DNA of 64,000 bases, taken from NCBI RefSeq assembly GCF_963678975.1, contig NC_089281.1, positions 1,116,001 to 1,180,000 on the forward strand, read 5' to 3'. Both the position numbers and the translations under genes were made by a program. How positions within the stretch are numbered: position 1 is the stretch's first letter; every line of letters starts with the position of its first letter. The notes beneath the pieces are model-generated. The model saw only the letters and a program-made list of their open reading frames with translations, did not search any database and was not told the origin of the DNA. This DNA is from Dysidea avara. Its lineage: Eukaryota > Porifera > Demospongiae > Dictyoceratida > Dysideidae. Shown here piece by piece: positions 34,427 to 46,673 of the stretch.

Positions 34427-34725
34427 CAGTGGCGGATACAGGGGAGTTGCAATGGTTTCAGCTGAAACCCCCTCTGAAAATACCGCGCGCCCCAAATTTA
34501 TTGACAAGTTGTGTGGGTGATAAAATCGCCACGAGTTATATATAGTGTATTATAGAAGGACTCTCTACAGGCGAAAAACTTCATACTTTAGCCTTTGAGA
34601 TCACAATTACGGCTTTCTACAGCTGGTTGTGACCTTTTTTTTCTTTTTTTGGTCTTCGACTTACAGTAGGCTGAAGTTAAGTGGAATCTGAAACCCCCCA
34701 CTGAAAAGTTCTAAATCGGCCACTG
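34427..34725 (-). mobile_element. hAT-like MITE with 5-bp target duplication
   Basis: 299 bp, ends CAGTGGCGGATAC / ATCGGCCACTG, flanked by CAAAG (34422-34426 and 34726-34730). It contains the GACC-oligoT/oligoA-GGTC module in reverse orientation (GTGACC, T-run, GGTCTTCGAC). Confidence 0.78.
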
Positions 34726-34730
34726 CAAAG

Positions 34731-37700
34731 TAGCAATAAAAGCAAAATCGATTTGTACAGTAAGTATAGGAAAAATAAATTACAGACGTTTACTAAAACG
34801 GTTGTAACTTACTGGGCTGAAATTTTCACCATCGTGTTCACCATGGATAGGGGAATAGTTTACTGGGTAAGTTTTTCCTTTCATTGCCTTTCTTCACTGC
34901 ATACAAATGTGAAATTCATGAAGAAAAATCATTCACGTACAATTGCTTCGATGTGACGTAAAACAAATGCTCATAACTTGCATATCCTTGAATCTACTAC
35001 AACAAAACAAAGATTTTCCAACTCTTCTTTAGTAGGTGAATATGATAGCCAGGTTTTTGCTGTTAGTTCCTTCGTTCGCTAAGAAAGAGGTGTTCAAAAA
35101 ATTTATGGATTTTTTTTTAAAATTTCAATACTTTATACTATCAATTTAGGCTTGCACAATTGTTGGGTTTTCGCAGATCCGGTCACAAATGATGTTGAAG
35201 CCTTTATTGTATACACATTAATGTGTCTCATGGGGTGTCTTATTGATCATCTGCTACAATTACTAAATGGTGGAAGAGACCTCCACACATCATAGTAAAT
35301 TCTACATACTATTAACATGGTCACTGTAATGAGGCGGTCTAATTAAGGGAGTTAAAAAGAACACACATTCCCACAAGGAGCGAGTGTAAATGGCTTTTAG
35401 TATCCATGGTGCGAGACAAGCTAAGGAAGACGTGATTGCATAATATAATGGAGGTAAAACACTGAATACCGCGCTTCATGTTTGAGATCAACAAAACCTA
35501 ATTGAGATATCATAATGTAAGGTAGTCTGTCCATGTAAAATTGTGAGTTACTCAAGCCTTGGTAGCCATTTATAACTATCACAGTGTCAAAACTTGTAGC
35601 TACAGGAATATGAAAGCAAGCAACACCAGTCACTTTACACAAAGACCTACGCCTTACCGGAACTTCAAGGCTACCGTCAGAGTGGCTTTCTTTGCCAACT
35701 TCCCCCTAGACTTCTTCTTCGGGAATATTCCATTGTAAGCGCCTAGGCGCTTGCTAAGTACGAAAAGAGAGCTGGTAATCGTAGAAATTTATTACGATAA
35801 GTCGACAACGGAGCAAAAATATAATCGCGTTTGGTTCACTTGGCAACTTCAAGTAGCAGCTGCCACACGTCTCCCTTTGTCAAGGCGAACCAAACTAAGT
35901 GTAACGTGTTTCTGGAACAAAAAATGTTTGGATGAGCACAGATTTGGATGATTTTGACGTTGCAAGATAGCCATTCCCGATAACTACAAGCCAAATGGTG
36001 CGTATTTTTTTAAAATTATTTAACCACATGTTAACCATCCGTAATCGCCAACCTTTGTGCATAACTTAGTCGTTTATGACATGACAAATAAAGTAGGTAC
36101 AGATTTAAATGTTCATCCTTCGCACTCGCCGATTTCCCCAATGGATCCCTGTACTTAACTTTTTTTTTTTTAATGTAAGGGTATGACCGCGGATTTCCGG
36201 TATCGCTCCCCCATACAAATCAGTATTACGAACTCTTGGTTGTACAGTATAGGTAAACAAAGATAAGTTTCTCTCCCATCTTATTCTAGGATTTCTATTG
36301 ACAAGGAAAATTCAATTATTTGTATACAGGCTCAAAATTGAGAAAATATAAAGAAAGTGAATTAATATTATACAGTCAGTTTGCTTTTGGATATTTAATG
36401 TCTCCAACCACAACAAAATTTGATGAATCCATGCATCTCATCACTGGTCGTCTGAACATTCTGAAAGTGATACCTCACTCAATCAACCATATATTCTGTT
36501 TATTAGACTGAATAAAGTCATGATTACCTAAACAATCACTTAATTAATGTTTTATAATCATCATATTCCATTTTCCTGGAGGTTCCACTGATAAAATGCA
36601 ATTTCAGCAATGATAGCAGCTAGCCAAGCTGCAAGTTGATTCAGAAAGCATTCCATTCTGTAAAATAGACCCCATCCAGAATTCAACTCAGTACTCAGGC
36701 TGAGATATCTGACAATAGTCCACTACTCTGTTAATGAATCATTGATGTTATTATTATTATTACTAGGACCGCGTCACATACATACACCAACGTGACAGCC
36801 CCCCGGTGAGGCTATTAGGTGGTGAATGCATTATCTCCAAATCAACTCAATATGTCACAGTAGTGACAGATATAACACAATAGTGGCATCGTAACTAAAG
36901 GCCACCAGTAGCTAAGTGCCAGTACATCATTGGTGTGGTAATGGCACAGTGATGTGTACAAAGTATATGTATACAAAACATACAGGAGAGAACTATACAT
37001 TATTGCAGTATTGTATGTAGCAATACATTATAGGCAACATCACCATGCAGATAAAAATTATTAGCCAATATACAGAAATGCATATCAACATCAACTAGAG
37101 CTAAGTAAGGTTCATCAGTGATGTAGCAATGGCACAGTGATGGGTGACACACTATAGTTATGCATACACAACTTTCAGGAGATAGCTACACAATGCTGTA
37201 GGCGTATGCAAGCCAGATGAACCAGATAAAGGAAGACAGCCAAGCCACTAGAGCCTAGTAGCTACGCCAGGTGAAGGCAAAAAAATTAAGCACGTATTGA
37301 ATTGCCTGACACCAACACAAAGAAAGTTCGCCATGCCAGCTGCACAAGACAAAATTGTTTACATGTATTTATATGTATAACTGTAAGCTTATTGTAAAGA
37401 GCGTGGCATATGTCAGTTTAATGTTTTCTTGTATTGTTTATTTACGTGAATGAATCCACTGGCAGCTGGCATGGAGACTTGAGATGTTACAAACATAAAA
37501 ACTTACTTGTAATCTTCTTGTTTACACAAGTGGCTTCTGGCTCTCCTGCACGGGCTTCACTAATCTTCTTCGCGCAATATGTAAGTAATTAAGCAAGGGT
37601 GTGGTACTGGGCGTTATATAGAATTACACGTATGGTCAAGTCATGAGCACAAACAGGAGCGATGATTATACGTTTGTGCCTTCATTCACAGGCGAATCTA

Positions 37701-37809
37701 TCCCCGGTTAGTTCATGCCTCTAGGCCTCGTAGTTTTCTCAAACATTAATTATTAATTTATTTAATTATTTATTTATGACGTAATTTTAACCGCGTTTCG
37801 TATTATTCT
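34731..37809. other. about 3 kb without a recognisable gene
   Basis: Only short unsupported frames. 36650-36690 carries AGAAAGCATTCCATTCTGTA, a relative of 41190-41245 (CATTCCGTTCC repeats), so it is repeat-derived in part. Some of this stretch looks unique and could hold small host exons that I cannot identify. Confidence 0.4.
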
Positions 37810-40800
37810 TAGTACTTGGTTGTATAATTAATGGTCAAAAATTGCTTGGCAGTACAAGACTGTCAAGCTAGGCCGCAGGCCTTTGAGAGCCCATATCTTG
37901 TTATTCTCCATAAATCATCAAGATTCTTCTTAAACAATGCCACGGTTGGTACAGAAATAACATCTGCTGGAAGAGAATTCCACAAATTAACTACTCTGTT
38001 GGTGAAAAAATTATGCCTCACTAGCAGCCGAGATCGAAATTTAAATAGTTTACGGTGGTGACCTCTGGTGGTATCCATATTACTCAAAGTGAAAAATGAG
38101 GTAGGGTTGATGTCATAGTAACCATTCAATATCTTGTAGGTCTCAATTAGATCTCCCCTTTGACGTCTACAATACAGTGAATATAAACCAAGTCTCTCTA
38201 GACGAGTTTCGTATGGTAAATCAAATAAACTAGGTAATAACTTGGTGGCACGTCTCTGTACTTTCTCTAGGAGATCAATATCTTTCGCCAAGTAAGGGCT
38301 CCAGACCTGGATGCAATACTCCAAGTGAGGTCTGACATACATTTTGTACAAAAAAGTCAACAATTCAACAGAAAAAAGTTTGAAGGACCTTCTTAGCAAA
38401 CCAAGAACTTGCATAGCTTTTGCTGCAGCCTTACGACACTGTAGAGATGGTTTCAAGTCTTCAGTGCACCAAATACCAAGATCTTTTTCTTCTTGCACTT
38501 CTGTGATTTCAAAGGGTAAGTTGGTGGAACTGTCCAGCATAGAGTAGGTGAATGGAGCAGAGTTACCAATCCGCATCAGCTTACATTTAGCTATATTGAA
38601 CCGAAGCAACCATGTGTGAGACCACTGCAACAATCGGTCAACATCACTTTGCAGCCTAAGGTGATCGTCAAAGCTCTGAATAACAGAATAAATTTTTGTA
38701 TCATCAGCAAACATTCTTACATTACTTTCAATAAGGTCTGGGATGTCATTAACATATAATATAAACAACAAGGGCCCTAAAACAGACCCCTGGGGGACTC
38801 CACTCACCACCTGAGCCCAAGACGACAAGTGACCATTCAACACAACTCTCTGGAAGCGGTTGGAAAGAAAGTTTGATAGCCACAAAGACAAATTACCACG
38901 AACACCAAATGCTTCCAACTTGGAGATCAATCTATGATGAGGTACAGAATCGAATGCCTTACTGTAGTCTAGAAATATGACATCAATGCCAAATCCTTGA
39001 TCCAAAGCAGAAGTCCACTCTTCAAAAGTTGATAACAAGTTAGTAAAACAGGACTTCCTGTTAACAAAACCGTGTTGCTCACCATTAGGTATGCCTTGCC
39101 CATCAAGAAAGGTTACCAATTCAGAATGTATATTAGATTCCAGGATCTTAACAACTAAAGATGTCAAACTAATTGGCCTGTAGTTGGAAGCTTGGTTTCT
39201 TTGACCCTTTTTAAAAACAGGAACAACGTGTGCCTGTTTCCACTCATCAGGGAGGACACCACTAGATAAGGATTGAGAATACAGAATGGTTAAAGGTACA
39301 TAAAGTGTGTTAGCACAAGCTTTTAAGACGTAAGAATGTATACCATCAGGGCCAGGAGCTTTGTTAACCTTGAGCTCAAGTAGCTTCTGAAGAACTGTTG
39401 ACTCTGTTATGTCAATATCACAAAAACTATCTTCAGACACAAAGGAGGGAACAGGCATACTAGATAAATTTTCTTCGGTAAATGTTGACTCAAAGAATTG
39501 GTTTAGGGTTTCAGTCACCTCCTGGTCATCAGCAGTGAGAGAACCATCACTCTTTATCAATGGGCCAATACAAGGTCTAATCTTCTGTTTAGACTTAATG
39601 TAACTGTACAGTGCTTTTGGATTAGAACGAAGCTTGTCTAACAGGGACCGTTCATAAGAATTTCTAGCAGATCGTATCTTACATTTGACATCATTGCGTT
39701 TTGCTGCATAGGTGGCATAATCAGATCTTGATTTGGAATGTTTATATTTGGTAAAGGAAAGTTGCTTAGCTTTAATGGCTTTAGAAAGGTTTTTGGACCA
39801 CCAAGGAGTAGGTTTATTATTTTTAGGAATGGAAGTCGGGATGTATTTAGCTATGGCATCTTGAACTGTCACCTTAAACACATGCCAATCATCATGAACA
39901 TTGCCAGACAGAACTTCAGACCAGTTGATACTCCCAAAGTAATCATTCATAGCCTCGTAATTACCTTTTCTGTAATTGTACATAGGGACACTCTTTTTGG
40001 AAGGCAAATCATCAAAACACTTAAATTTCCACAGTAAACAAACATGGTCACTACTACCTAGAGGGGATAGATGTGTGACTTCATCAATAGAGTTTGGGTC
40101 AAGGGTAAATATTAAATCCAAAAGTGAAGGCTGTTGGCCTTGTCTGTGACGTGTACTACTGGCAACATGCTGGACTAAAAAACTGTCTTGAACAGTGTCA
40201 AAAAATGTGGATGCTGCAGAACTATCACTACCAGCACAATAGCTTTCAGCCCAATTGATAGTTGGAAAATTAAAGTCACCCATAATTAAAAGGTGGGTAA
40301 AGTTGACTAGCTCGTAAAGTCTACCAATGATAGATAATAGTTTTTGATTATTTATGTTAGATGAAGATGGAGCTCTATAAACGACACCAACAAGGAGAAC
40401 TTCAGCGGAGGAAAGTGTGACTAAACACCACAAGGAATTCTCAAAACCTACATCAGATAAAACTTTACATGGAATAGCTGACAGTGAAGAATGTACATAA
40501 AGCACAACTCCACCGCCAACTCCAGATGGTCGATCGTCACAGAAAAGGTTGTAACCATTTAAGCAGAGTTCAGCATCGCCAATGGAACTGGTACACCAAG
40601 ACTCTGCTATTCCAATAATCAGTGGAGAATGATCATACACAACTGCTTGTAGTTCAGGAAACTTATTCATAATACTTTGAGTGTTGGTAAAAAGACAAGT
40701 AATAGCAGACATGGTATAGCTAGACACATTCCGAATCTTCTCATGATTATCAGTGCAGATAGAACAACTCAGTTCACACAATATAGCCTCCTTGAGGTAT

Positions 40801-40823
40801 CTGAATGTTTGCTCCTCACACAC
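37810..40823 (-). mobile_element. LINE with intact endonuclease/RT ORF (CR1/L2-like)
   Basis: One uninterrupted ORF of 986 codons (37863-40823). The apurinic-type endonuclease domain shows IGIAESW (about residue 70), MGDFNFP (about 190) and GSSDHVCLLW (about 255). The reverse transcriptase shows KAPGPDGIHSYVLKA (about 480), FLDYSKAFDSVPHHRLISKL (about 610), SGVPQGSVLGPLLFILYVND (about 670) and MFADDTKIYS (about 700). The C-terminus has EKVQRRATKLLPSL and NRVVNLWNSLPADV. Both RT aspartates are present. The 3' UTR is about 50 bp and ends near 37810 (CAAGTACTAAGAATAATAC). It replicates by target-primed reverse transcription. No separate ORF1 is evident upstream, so the 5' end may be incomplete; the start codon is the first in the frame, not proven. 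Related dead fragments lie at 10865 and 31868. Confidence 0.9.
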
Positions 40824-41280
40824 TGCACAAAATTCCTTTAGATTCTACTCAGACTGAGTTGATTCAGCTTGTCACCATACTTGTATACTGATTTATGCCG
40901 ATTAGAAAGGCTGGGCCTCAGACTGTACATTCTAAAGTCAAGTAAGTAAAAATAACTCACATACTAGTAAAAACAAGTCATGCATTAAGTTCCCTACTTG
41001 ATATATCCGAAGATGAACACACTGAGTCAGCTATTCCCACGATTAGTACTTCGTTACTAATGACAACCAACAAGAACCCACAATCGATCCTTAAATTCGT
41101 TTTATCTTTCTTGGGGTACGTTTGATTACCTGCTGGAAGTGCCACTGATAACTTGTACAGCAATGGTAAGCTGCAAGCTTCAATTTGAGAAAGCATTCCG
41201 TTCCGCAGTTTAGTCCATCATTCCGTTCCGTTCCGTAGAATAGACCCCACCATTTTGTACCATACGCGTATGGTACATAC
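40824..41280. other. possible LINE 5' region and CCGTT-repeat
   Basis: 40824-41190 (minus) may be LINE 5' UTR or flank; a short frame with LINE-like IVGIADSVCSSSDISS lies at 40978-41196, echoing the endonuclease start (IIGIAESWCTSS), so an older LINE piece adjoins. 41197-41260 holds CATTCCGTTCC repeats. Confidence 0.45.
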
Positions 41281-41284
41281 CATA

Positions 41285-41315
<31 letters not shown>

Positions 41316-41750
41316 TATTACTATTATTATTAATACTTTACAATACAGTAAACGTATTGAGGGTCAACCAACAACCCGTGTTGGCAGCCCGAAAAAGTTA
41401 AAACTTAATTTACTTAATTACAAAACTAAAGCACCGAGAAATTGCTAGATAAACCTACGTTATAACAATTACTACATCTGCAACAAAAATGATACGTACA
41501 AGGATTGTCAGCTGAAAAATGAACTGTGAAGTGTTGATGTAGATACTTGTAGATGTTGACTTTAATGACTGATAGTGGCTGGCTTAGATCGATAGATGGT
41601 AATTTATTCCACAGTCTTGATATTCTGTTGAAATAGAAGTTCCTGGTGTAATTGTTAGAAGTGTAGACATGGTTGAGTTTATTATGAGAACATGTTTATT
41701 ATTAGAGGATGATCTGGTGTTTGCAGTGCTAAAAGAAACATGATCATATA

Positions 41751-42602
41751 TGTGACTGGATCTACGAAAACCGTTCTTATCGCCCAAGACAGGAAGTTTG
41801 ATTTTTTCACACAAACACAAAGCTTAATGAATGCACTATCAAGTTTCACTGCCACAGTCCACCAGAGTAAAGTGGTCTGCTTTTGCTGGCTGCTTTTCTA
41901 GAGCACAGTGGCGAGCCGTACGAGTGGTCTGGGGTCTTGATGGAGCCCTGGCCAACCAGGAGATGGCTGTGTGTGGCTGTACAGCTCTGTGGTGTTGGAC
42001 AATGACCTGTGCTGTAAATTTCCTTTCATTTTAGCCAGTTCTGAGCCCTGAATGGCCTATAACTTGGCCTAATTCATCCCAGCACGTCTCTTTTCAAGTT
42101 TTGAACACCATCTAGAGCACAGTGGCGAGCCGTACGAGTGGTCTGGGGTCTTGATGGAGCCCTGGCCAACCAGGAGATGGCTGTGTGTGGCTGTACAGCT
42201 CTGTGGTGTTGGACAATGACCTGTACTGTAAATTTCCTTTCATTTTAGCCAGTTCTGAGCCCTGAATGGCCTATAACTTGGCCTAATTCATCCCAGCACG
42301 TCTCTTTTCAAGTTTTGAACACCATCTTGCCCGCCTTCTAGGGCCCCCACCTCCCACCCTTCTGGAACTCGCCTGATACAGACAACCTCGGTTTAAAAAC
42401 TATCTAAAATGGCGGGAAACTTAGCTGTTGACTACTTCTTCAGTGGATGATCAGGAAGGTAAGAAATTGTTGTGAAACGTGTGAAAATTTGGTATGCGTA
42501 GCTACCACCATTGGCCAGCTACAACACACAGAATATTTAAAACCGACGTTTCTCGATACTTTTAAATGGGCGATAAGACCGGTTTTCCCAGAGACAGTCA
42601 CA
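41751..42602. mobile_element. 852-bp TIR element inserted at TA
   Basis: Ends TGTGACTGGATCTACGAAAA and, inverted, TGTGACTGTCTCTGGGAAAA; both continue to CTTATCGCCCA, so the TIR is about 36 bp and imperfect. TA stands on each side (41749-41750, 42603-42604). Removing the element plus one TA restores the LINE frame Phe-Asn-Ile-Tyr-Asp. A similar terminus (GTGACTGGATCTGTGAAAAC) occurs at about 34275. No transposase; superfamily unknown, but a TA target fits Tc1/mariner-like transposition. Confidence 0.65.
41897..42328. repeat. 214-bp tandem duplication inside the TA-flanked element
   Basis: The block beginning TCTAGAGCACAGTGGCGAGC at 41897 recurs at 42111 almost identically; offset 214 bp. It was probably duplicated after, or within, the host element. 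Confidence 0.85.
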
Positions 42603-42942
42603 TATATTAAAATGGTTGGAAGGCTGCTTTAGAGCTTTGATGAAAAACATGATGTCATAGAAATCCAGTGTATACATTAAAGGTAATAGATCTAGTTTGA
42701 GGAGACGAGTATGATAGCTAGATTCATAGTCTTTAAGGATGAATTTAGTTGCTTGTCGCTGAATCTTTTCTAGGGTAATAGTGTCCTTGATCAAGTATGG
42801 ATTCCACAGCTGAGAGCAATAAGTTAACTGAGATCGAACAAGAGTTATGTATAGAGTTTTTTTGGCTTTAACAGAGTGACAGTTACTAAAAGCACGCCTT
42901 AGTATTATGCGTATACGCGTACGGTACAACCATACGCGTATG

Positions 42943-43392
42943 TAGTCTCGCGTAGCCAGACCGCTTTTTTCCGTATATTGGGTGGGGAAAAAAGGGTCTG
43001 GTGCAACTCCAATAGCTGTTTACTTCTGAGCCGTCCCCACATTCCGGGGACGCTAATTGAATAACATTGGTCACAAAGGAGGTGCCATGACGTCAGTAAG
43101 TTAACTAGAGATCTGTTTATCCTTTAAACGAATCTTAATTTGCTCCGATGTCTCTTTTATAGCGTCTTGAAAGTTAATCCTCATCGTGTAACAAGACTCA
43201 CAACCGGAGCAGGAGTGTAGGAATACTTCATAGTTTTACTGACGTCATGGCACCTCCTTTGTGACCAATGTTATTCAATTAGCGTCCCCGGAATGTGGGG
43301 ACGGCTCAGAAGTAAACAGCTATTGGAGTTGCACCAGACCCTTTTGTCCCCACCCAATATACGGAAAAAAGCGGTCTGGCCACGCGAGACTA
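42943..43392. mobile_element. 450-bp MULE-type element with long TIRs
   Basis: Arms of about 156 bp (42943-43098 and 43237-43392) are near-exact reverse complements beginning TAGTCTCGCGTAGCCAGACC (right end TAGTCTCGCGTGGCCAGACC). The exact 9-bp duplication ACGCGTATG is at 42934-42942 and 43393-43401. Long TIRs with a 9-bp duplication are the hallmark of Mutator-like elements. The terminus matches the mini elements at 6635 and 19628. Confidence 0.82.
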
Positions 43393-43401
43393 ACGCGTAT
43401 G

Positions 43402-45433
43402 GTACAGAAAATCGTACCATCTGAGTACAGGCTATAGCTAACCTGCTTTGCATATAATATCAAGCAGAAGGTTTTTGCACTGCCGTACCTATTGACTATG
43501 CCAGATGGCACTCTGCTTTCATGGGAAGAGGGAGGGGGGAGGGGCTAGTCTCGCTTAACGGTTTCTGTAATTCAGTGAAGATCAAGCTAGCTAGGTATAT
43601 ACCTCTATAGAGCAATCATATTTTGGTCTGATTAACTATTCTATTCTCTAGAGCTGAGATGTATTTTGCTTTACTGTAATTAAAATATAATTTGCTTTAC
43701 TGCATGATGCAAACCTACACTGTTAAAACTGAGGTGGTCATAGCACACTTAACCAGCAGCACACCCTTGGGGTGCAGGCACACTTTCAGGATATAGCGTG
43801 TGAAGCACACAAGACAAGCAGTGTGGCCGTATATTGGTGTACATGGCATCCTTTATCATTTAGAGGTAGTATATAGGATGTATAGATAAGCATCAATTTT
43901 ATTGAATTTATGTGCTATAAATAAACTTATTTAGTGCTAAGCCATTACACAGACACACTACAATAAAATGTGTATTTGTGTATAATTATGTGGTATGCTC
44001 TAAATGTGCTGGTACATGTGCATAGCATGCACTCCTGTGGTGTATGTGATATGTAGGAGATGATTGTCCACATTTGTCCATTAGTTAGCAAATGTGAACC
44101 ATCATCTCCTACACATCACATACTCCACTGAAGTATGTGATGTGTGTGTGTGTGCGTGCGCGTGTGTGTGTGTGATATGCACAAAATCACATTTTATTGT
44201 AGTGACAGTTCAAGTCGCAGTGAACAAAGCTGGTATGTTTGGATCAATAAAGTAACCAATTTGCATTAACCATGCAAGAGTAAATTTACTCTTGATTAAC
44301 ATTAACTCATAGAATTTCCATTAGAATAAACCAGTCAACAGTAGAGAGATGAAAAAGATGATCAGTGGGGGCCCGTACATATCTTAAGGTAGCCTCAGTT
44401 GAGTGAAATTAAACCCACAATCAAACTCCAGGCTTGCATGGTGATATAGGTTTTATATACATTTTGAAACAATGTTTAAGTATAGATTTGAAAACAGTAA
44501 GTTGTTGACTGACTAATAGTGTTGTGTACTGTTTGTAGATTGTTGACATTCCAGGAATGTTACACCAATTGTGAAACTGCAGATGATGTAATATTTCACA
44601 ATAATGCTATGATGAGTGGTTGACTTTGATAATAAAGCTGTCACATTCTACCCTTCCACTCCTGAATGCACAAGTGCTTTTTTTCTCCACAGTGGAAATG
44701 CTATTACTTTGAAAGTACACAAGCTGGTATACTAGTACTGTATGTTCTTTAGAATATAGTCGAGTTGATAATCTAGCTGTTACATAGCAACCACATACAC
44801 TGAAAACGTATTGTAAATTTTAATTTTTGTTTCTTATTCCACACAGTACATTGTGGCTGCAATTGCTACACATATATTACTTCCTATTGGATTCATGATC
44901 CATTGTTTAATTGATACAACGAAAATTCAAAAATCAGGCCATTATTACATAATGCTACTGCTCCTTCATACCTGTAATAGAGTTTATAATGTAATGTAAT
45001 GATGTGACATGATGTAATAATTCATTATGCATACTTGTAATATTAATATTGTGTACTTTAGTTGTAAGAGTTAGTTGTTATTGTGTGCTTTCAATTATTG
45101 ATTAATAATATTATATACAGCTAGTGCATGGTCTGTTCTGCTTATAAAAGATTTACCCAAGAGCCTACACTTCCCTACAATTATAGAACAATACCCACAC
45201 ATATGTGATAGGCTGATAGCAACCATATTAATTAATTTGTATCCATTGGAAAATCTAGCCAATTTTTTTCAGTCACATATATGTATATTATTTCATTAAA
45301 TATTTTATTCTGTTGTTGCTACATAATCTATTGTTTAGCTTTATTTTGTTAGTACACTAGCTTCCACTTAAAAATGGATATTTATGCCTGATGGCATGCA
45401 CTAAAGGAGTGTTGAGCAGACAATTTTAATCAG
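43402..45433. other. no confident gene; hairpin and GT repeat
   Basis: 44037-44130 is an imperfect hairpin (GTATGTGATATGTAGGAGAT against its complement) followed by a (GT)n stretch at about 44135-44172. The remainder is AT-rich with no identified exon. Confidence 0.45.
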
Positions 45434-45569
45434 ATGAGCTCAAGAAGTACAATGTAATGATTGCTCAAACAGAGGAAGACCTGGAGAATGCTGATACAAT
45501 AACATTGAGGGAGGTAGCAAAGAGATTTAACTGTAGAGAAAGCAATATTCCAGTTTGCAAATTAATGTA
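45434..45569 (+). CDS. candidate terminal exon of a host gene
   Basis: After an AATTTTAATCAG acceptor (45422-45433) a frame reads DELKKYNVMIAQTEEDLENA, then DTITLREVAKRFNCRE, and stops at TAA (45567-45569). It is polar and helix-prone, unlike the AT-rich surroundings. Alternatively it ends at an internal donor (AACT-GTAGAG) near 45530. No family is recognised. Confidence 0.33.
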
Positions 45570-45696
45570 AATCTGGCTGTAGCGTAGCATTATTAGCATA
45601 ATTAATTGCATGTGCAATAAATTCTTTTTAAACTGAATCTTTGCTATTAAATGAGGTGTGTACATTGCCTACTGCGATGAAGTAGGAAAACATAAC

Positions 45697-46006
45697 ATGG
45701 CAGAGATTTTATGGTGAGTTTATGAGTTCTAATGAATATTTCAGTAACGAATGTATATTATCTAGCATTGTTTAATTGTTAAGTGTGTTGTAGCTACTCA
45801 CTATACTTACTGTGGATGGGACAATGTGTTTAGCTACTCTTATTTGAATGTATAATACTCTTTAAAGTTAACAACATCCACATTAATTTGTGCTGTAGCT
45901 AGGTCCAGTGTGATGAATGTGAGTGGTGATACTATTTACAGTATGTACAAACAAGAAAAGTACGCAAACAGGAAATTGGATCCTCAAAAGAAGAAGAGTG
46001 TATATA
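45697..46006 (+). CDS. candidate small two-exon gene, cut by a pogo MITE
   Basis: Exon 1 (45697-45713) is ATG GCA GAG ATT TTA TG followed by a strong GTGAGT donor. A 189-bp intron ends GTAGCTAG at 45902, and exon 2 continues in phase: MAEILWSSVMNVSGDTIYSM, then YKQEKYANRKLDPQKKKS. A pogo-type MITE sits at 46007, inside or just after the coding part; without it the frame would stop a few codons later. The start is chosen for the in-phase splice across a split Trp codon. Function unknown. Confidence 0.42.
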
Positions 46007-46566
46007 CAGTGGAACCTGTGTTACGGTCACCTGGATTAAGCGGTCACCTCTGCATAACGGCCATGGTCACGAGGTCCCAAATATTTTCCCATACAAATGC
46101 ATTGTGGTCTGCATTAGCGGTCACCTGTCTAACGCGTATAACGGCCAGCCAACAATTTGCCTATGAATCACTGTATACATAACTTTCTCCTTCGTATAGC
46201 GGTCACTACCTTTTATGGTGGCTTGTTAAGCCAATTTCCTGGTACCACGGCACCGTTTCAATTAATGCGCAATTATCACACTTCCTGCCTTTCAATGAAT
46301 ACTATATAATCAATCAGGCTTTATTGCTTAAGCATATTCAATAGCTATAACCAACATTCATAGACTCACCTTACCCTTTCTGTATTAAATATTGAGACTG
46401 TATTGCGGTTGGCGCGAGCCTCTTAATAATAATTACTCATTTATAACGGTCATAGCCACTAAAATGCTGCTGACCACCTTATGCAGGTTTTCTCTATAAC
46501 AGCCACCTGTATATAAAGGCCAGATATATCTAGTCCCAAGGTGACCGTTATAGACAGGTTCCACTG
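46007..46566. mobile_element. pogo/Tc1-type MITE, 560 bp
   Basis: TIRs CAGTGGAACCTGTGTTA / AGACAGGTTCCACTG with TA on both sides (46005-46006, 46567-46568). CAGTGGAACC termini and a TA target are typical of pogo/Tigger-type elements, the superfamily of the transposase at 19859-21269. Internally it has many GCGGTCACC/ATAACGGCC words. No coding capacity. A 178-bp relative is at 52145. Confidence 0.85.
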
Positions 46567-46673
46567 TAGTAGATAAAGATGCAAAGACAGTGAGGGGCCA
46601 CTGATGTTACACAACTGATAACACTTACAAAGTTCATTTTTCAAGTTGTTAGCTTTGCACAAACAGTATTAAT

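Larger units (their letters stand above)
41281..42929 (-). pseudogene. LINE fragment of the 59-62 kb family, split by an insertion
   Basis: 5' part (42929 to 42605): RRAFSNCHSVKAKKTLYITL, LVRSQLTYCSQLWNPYLIKD, LLPLMYTLDFYDIMFFIKAL and NHFNI. 3' part (41748 down to about 41400): YDHVSFSTANTRSSSNNKH, then NFYFNRISRLW-like sequence in a shifted frame. The tail is an ATT repeat at 41283-41320 (+ strand). The two parts are contiguous in the related LINE at 61750, showing that 41751-42602 is an insertion. Confidence 0.75.
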
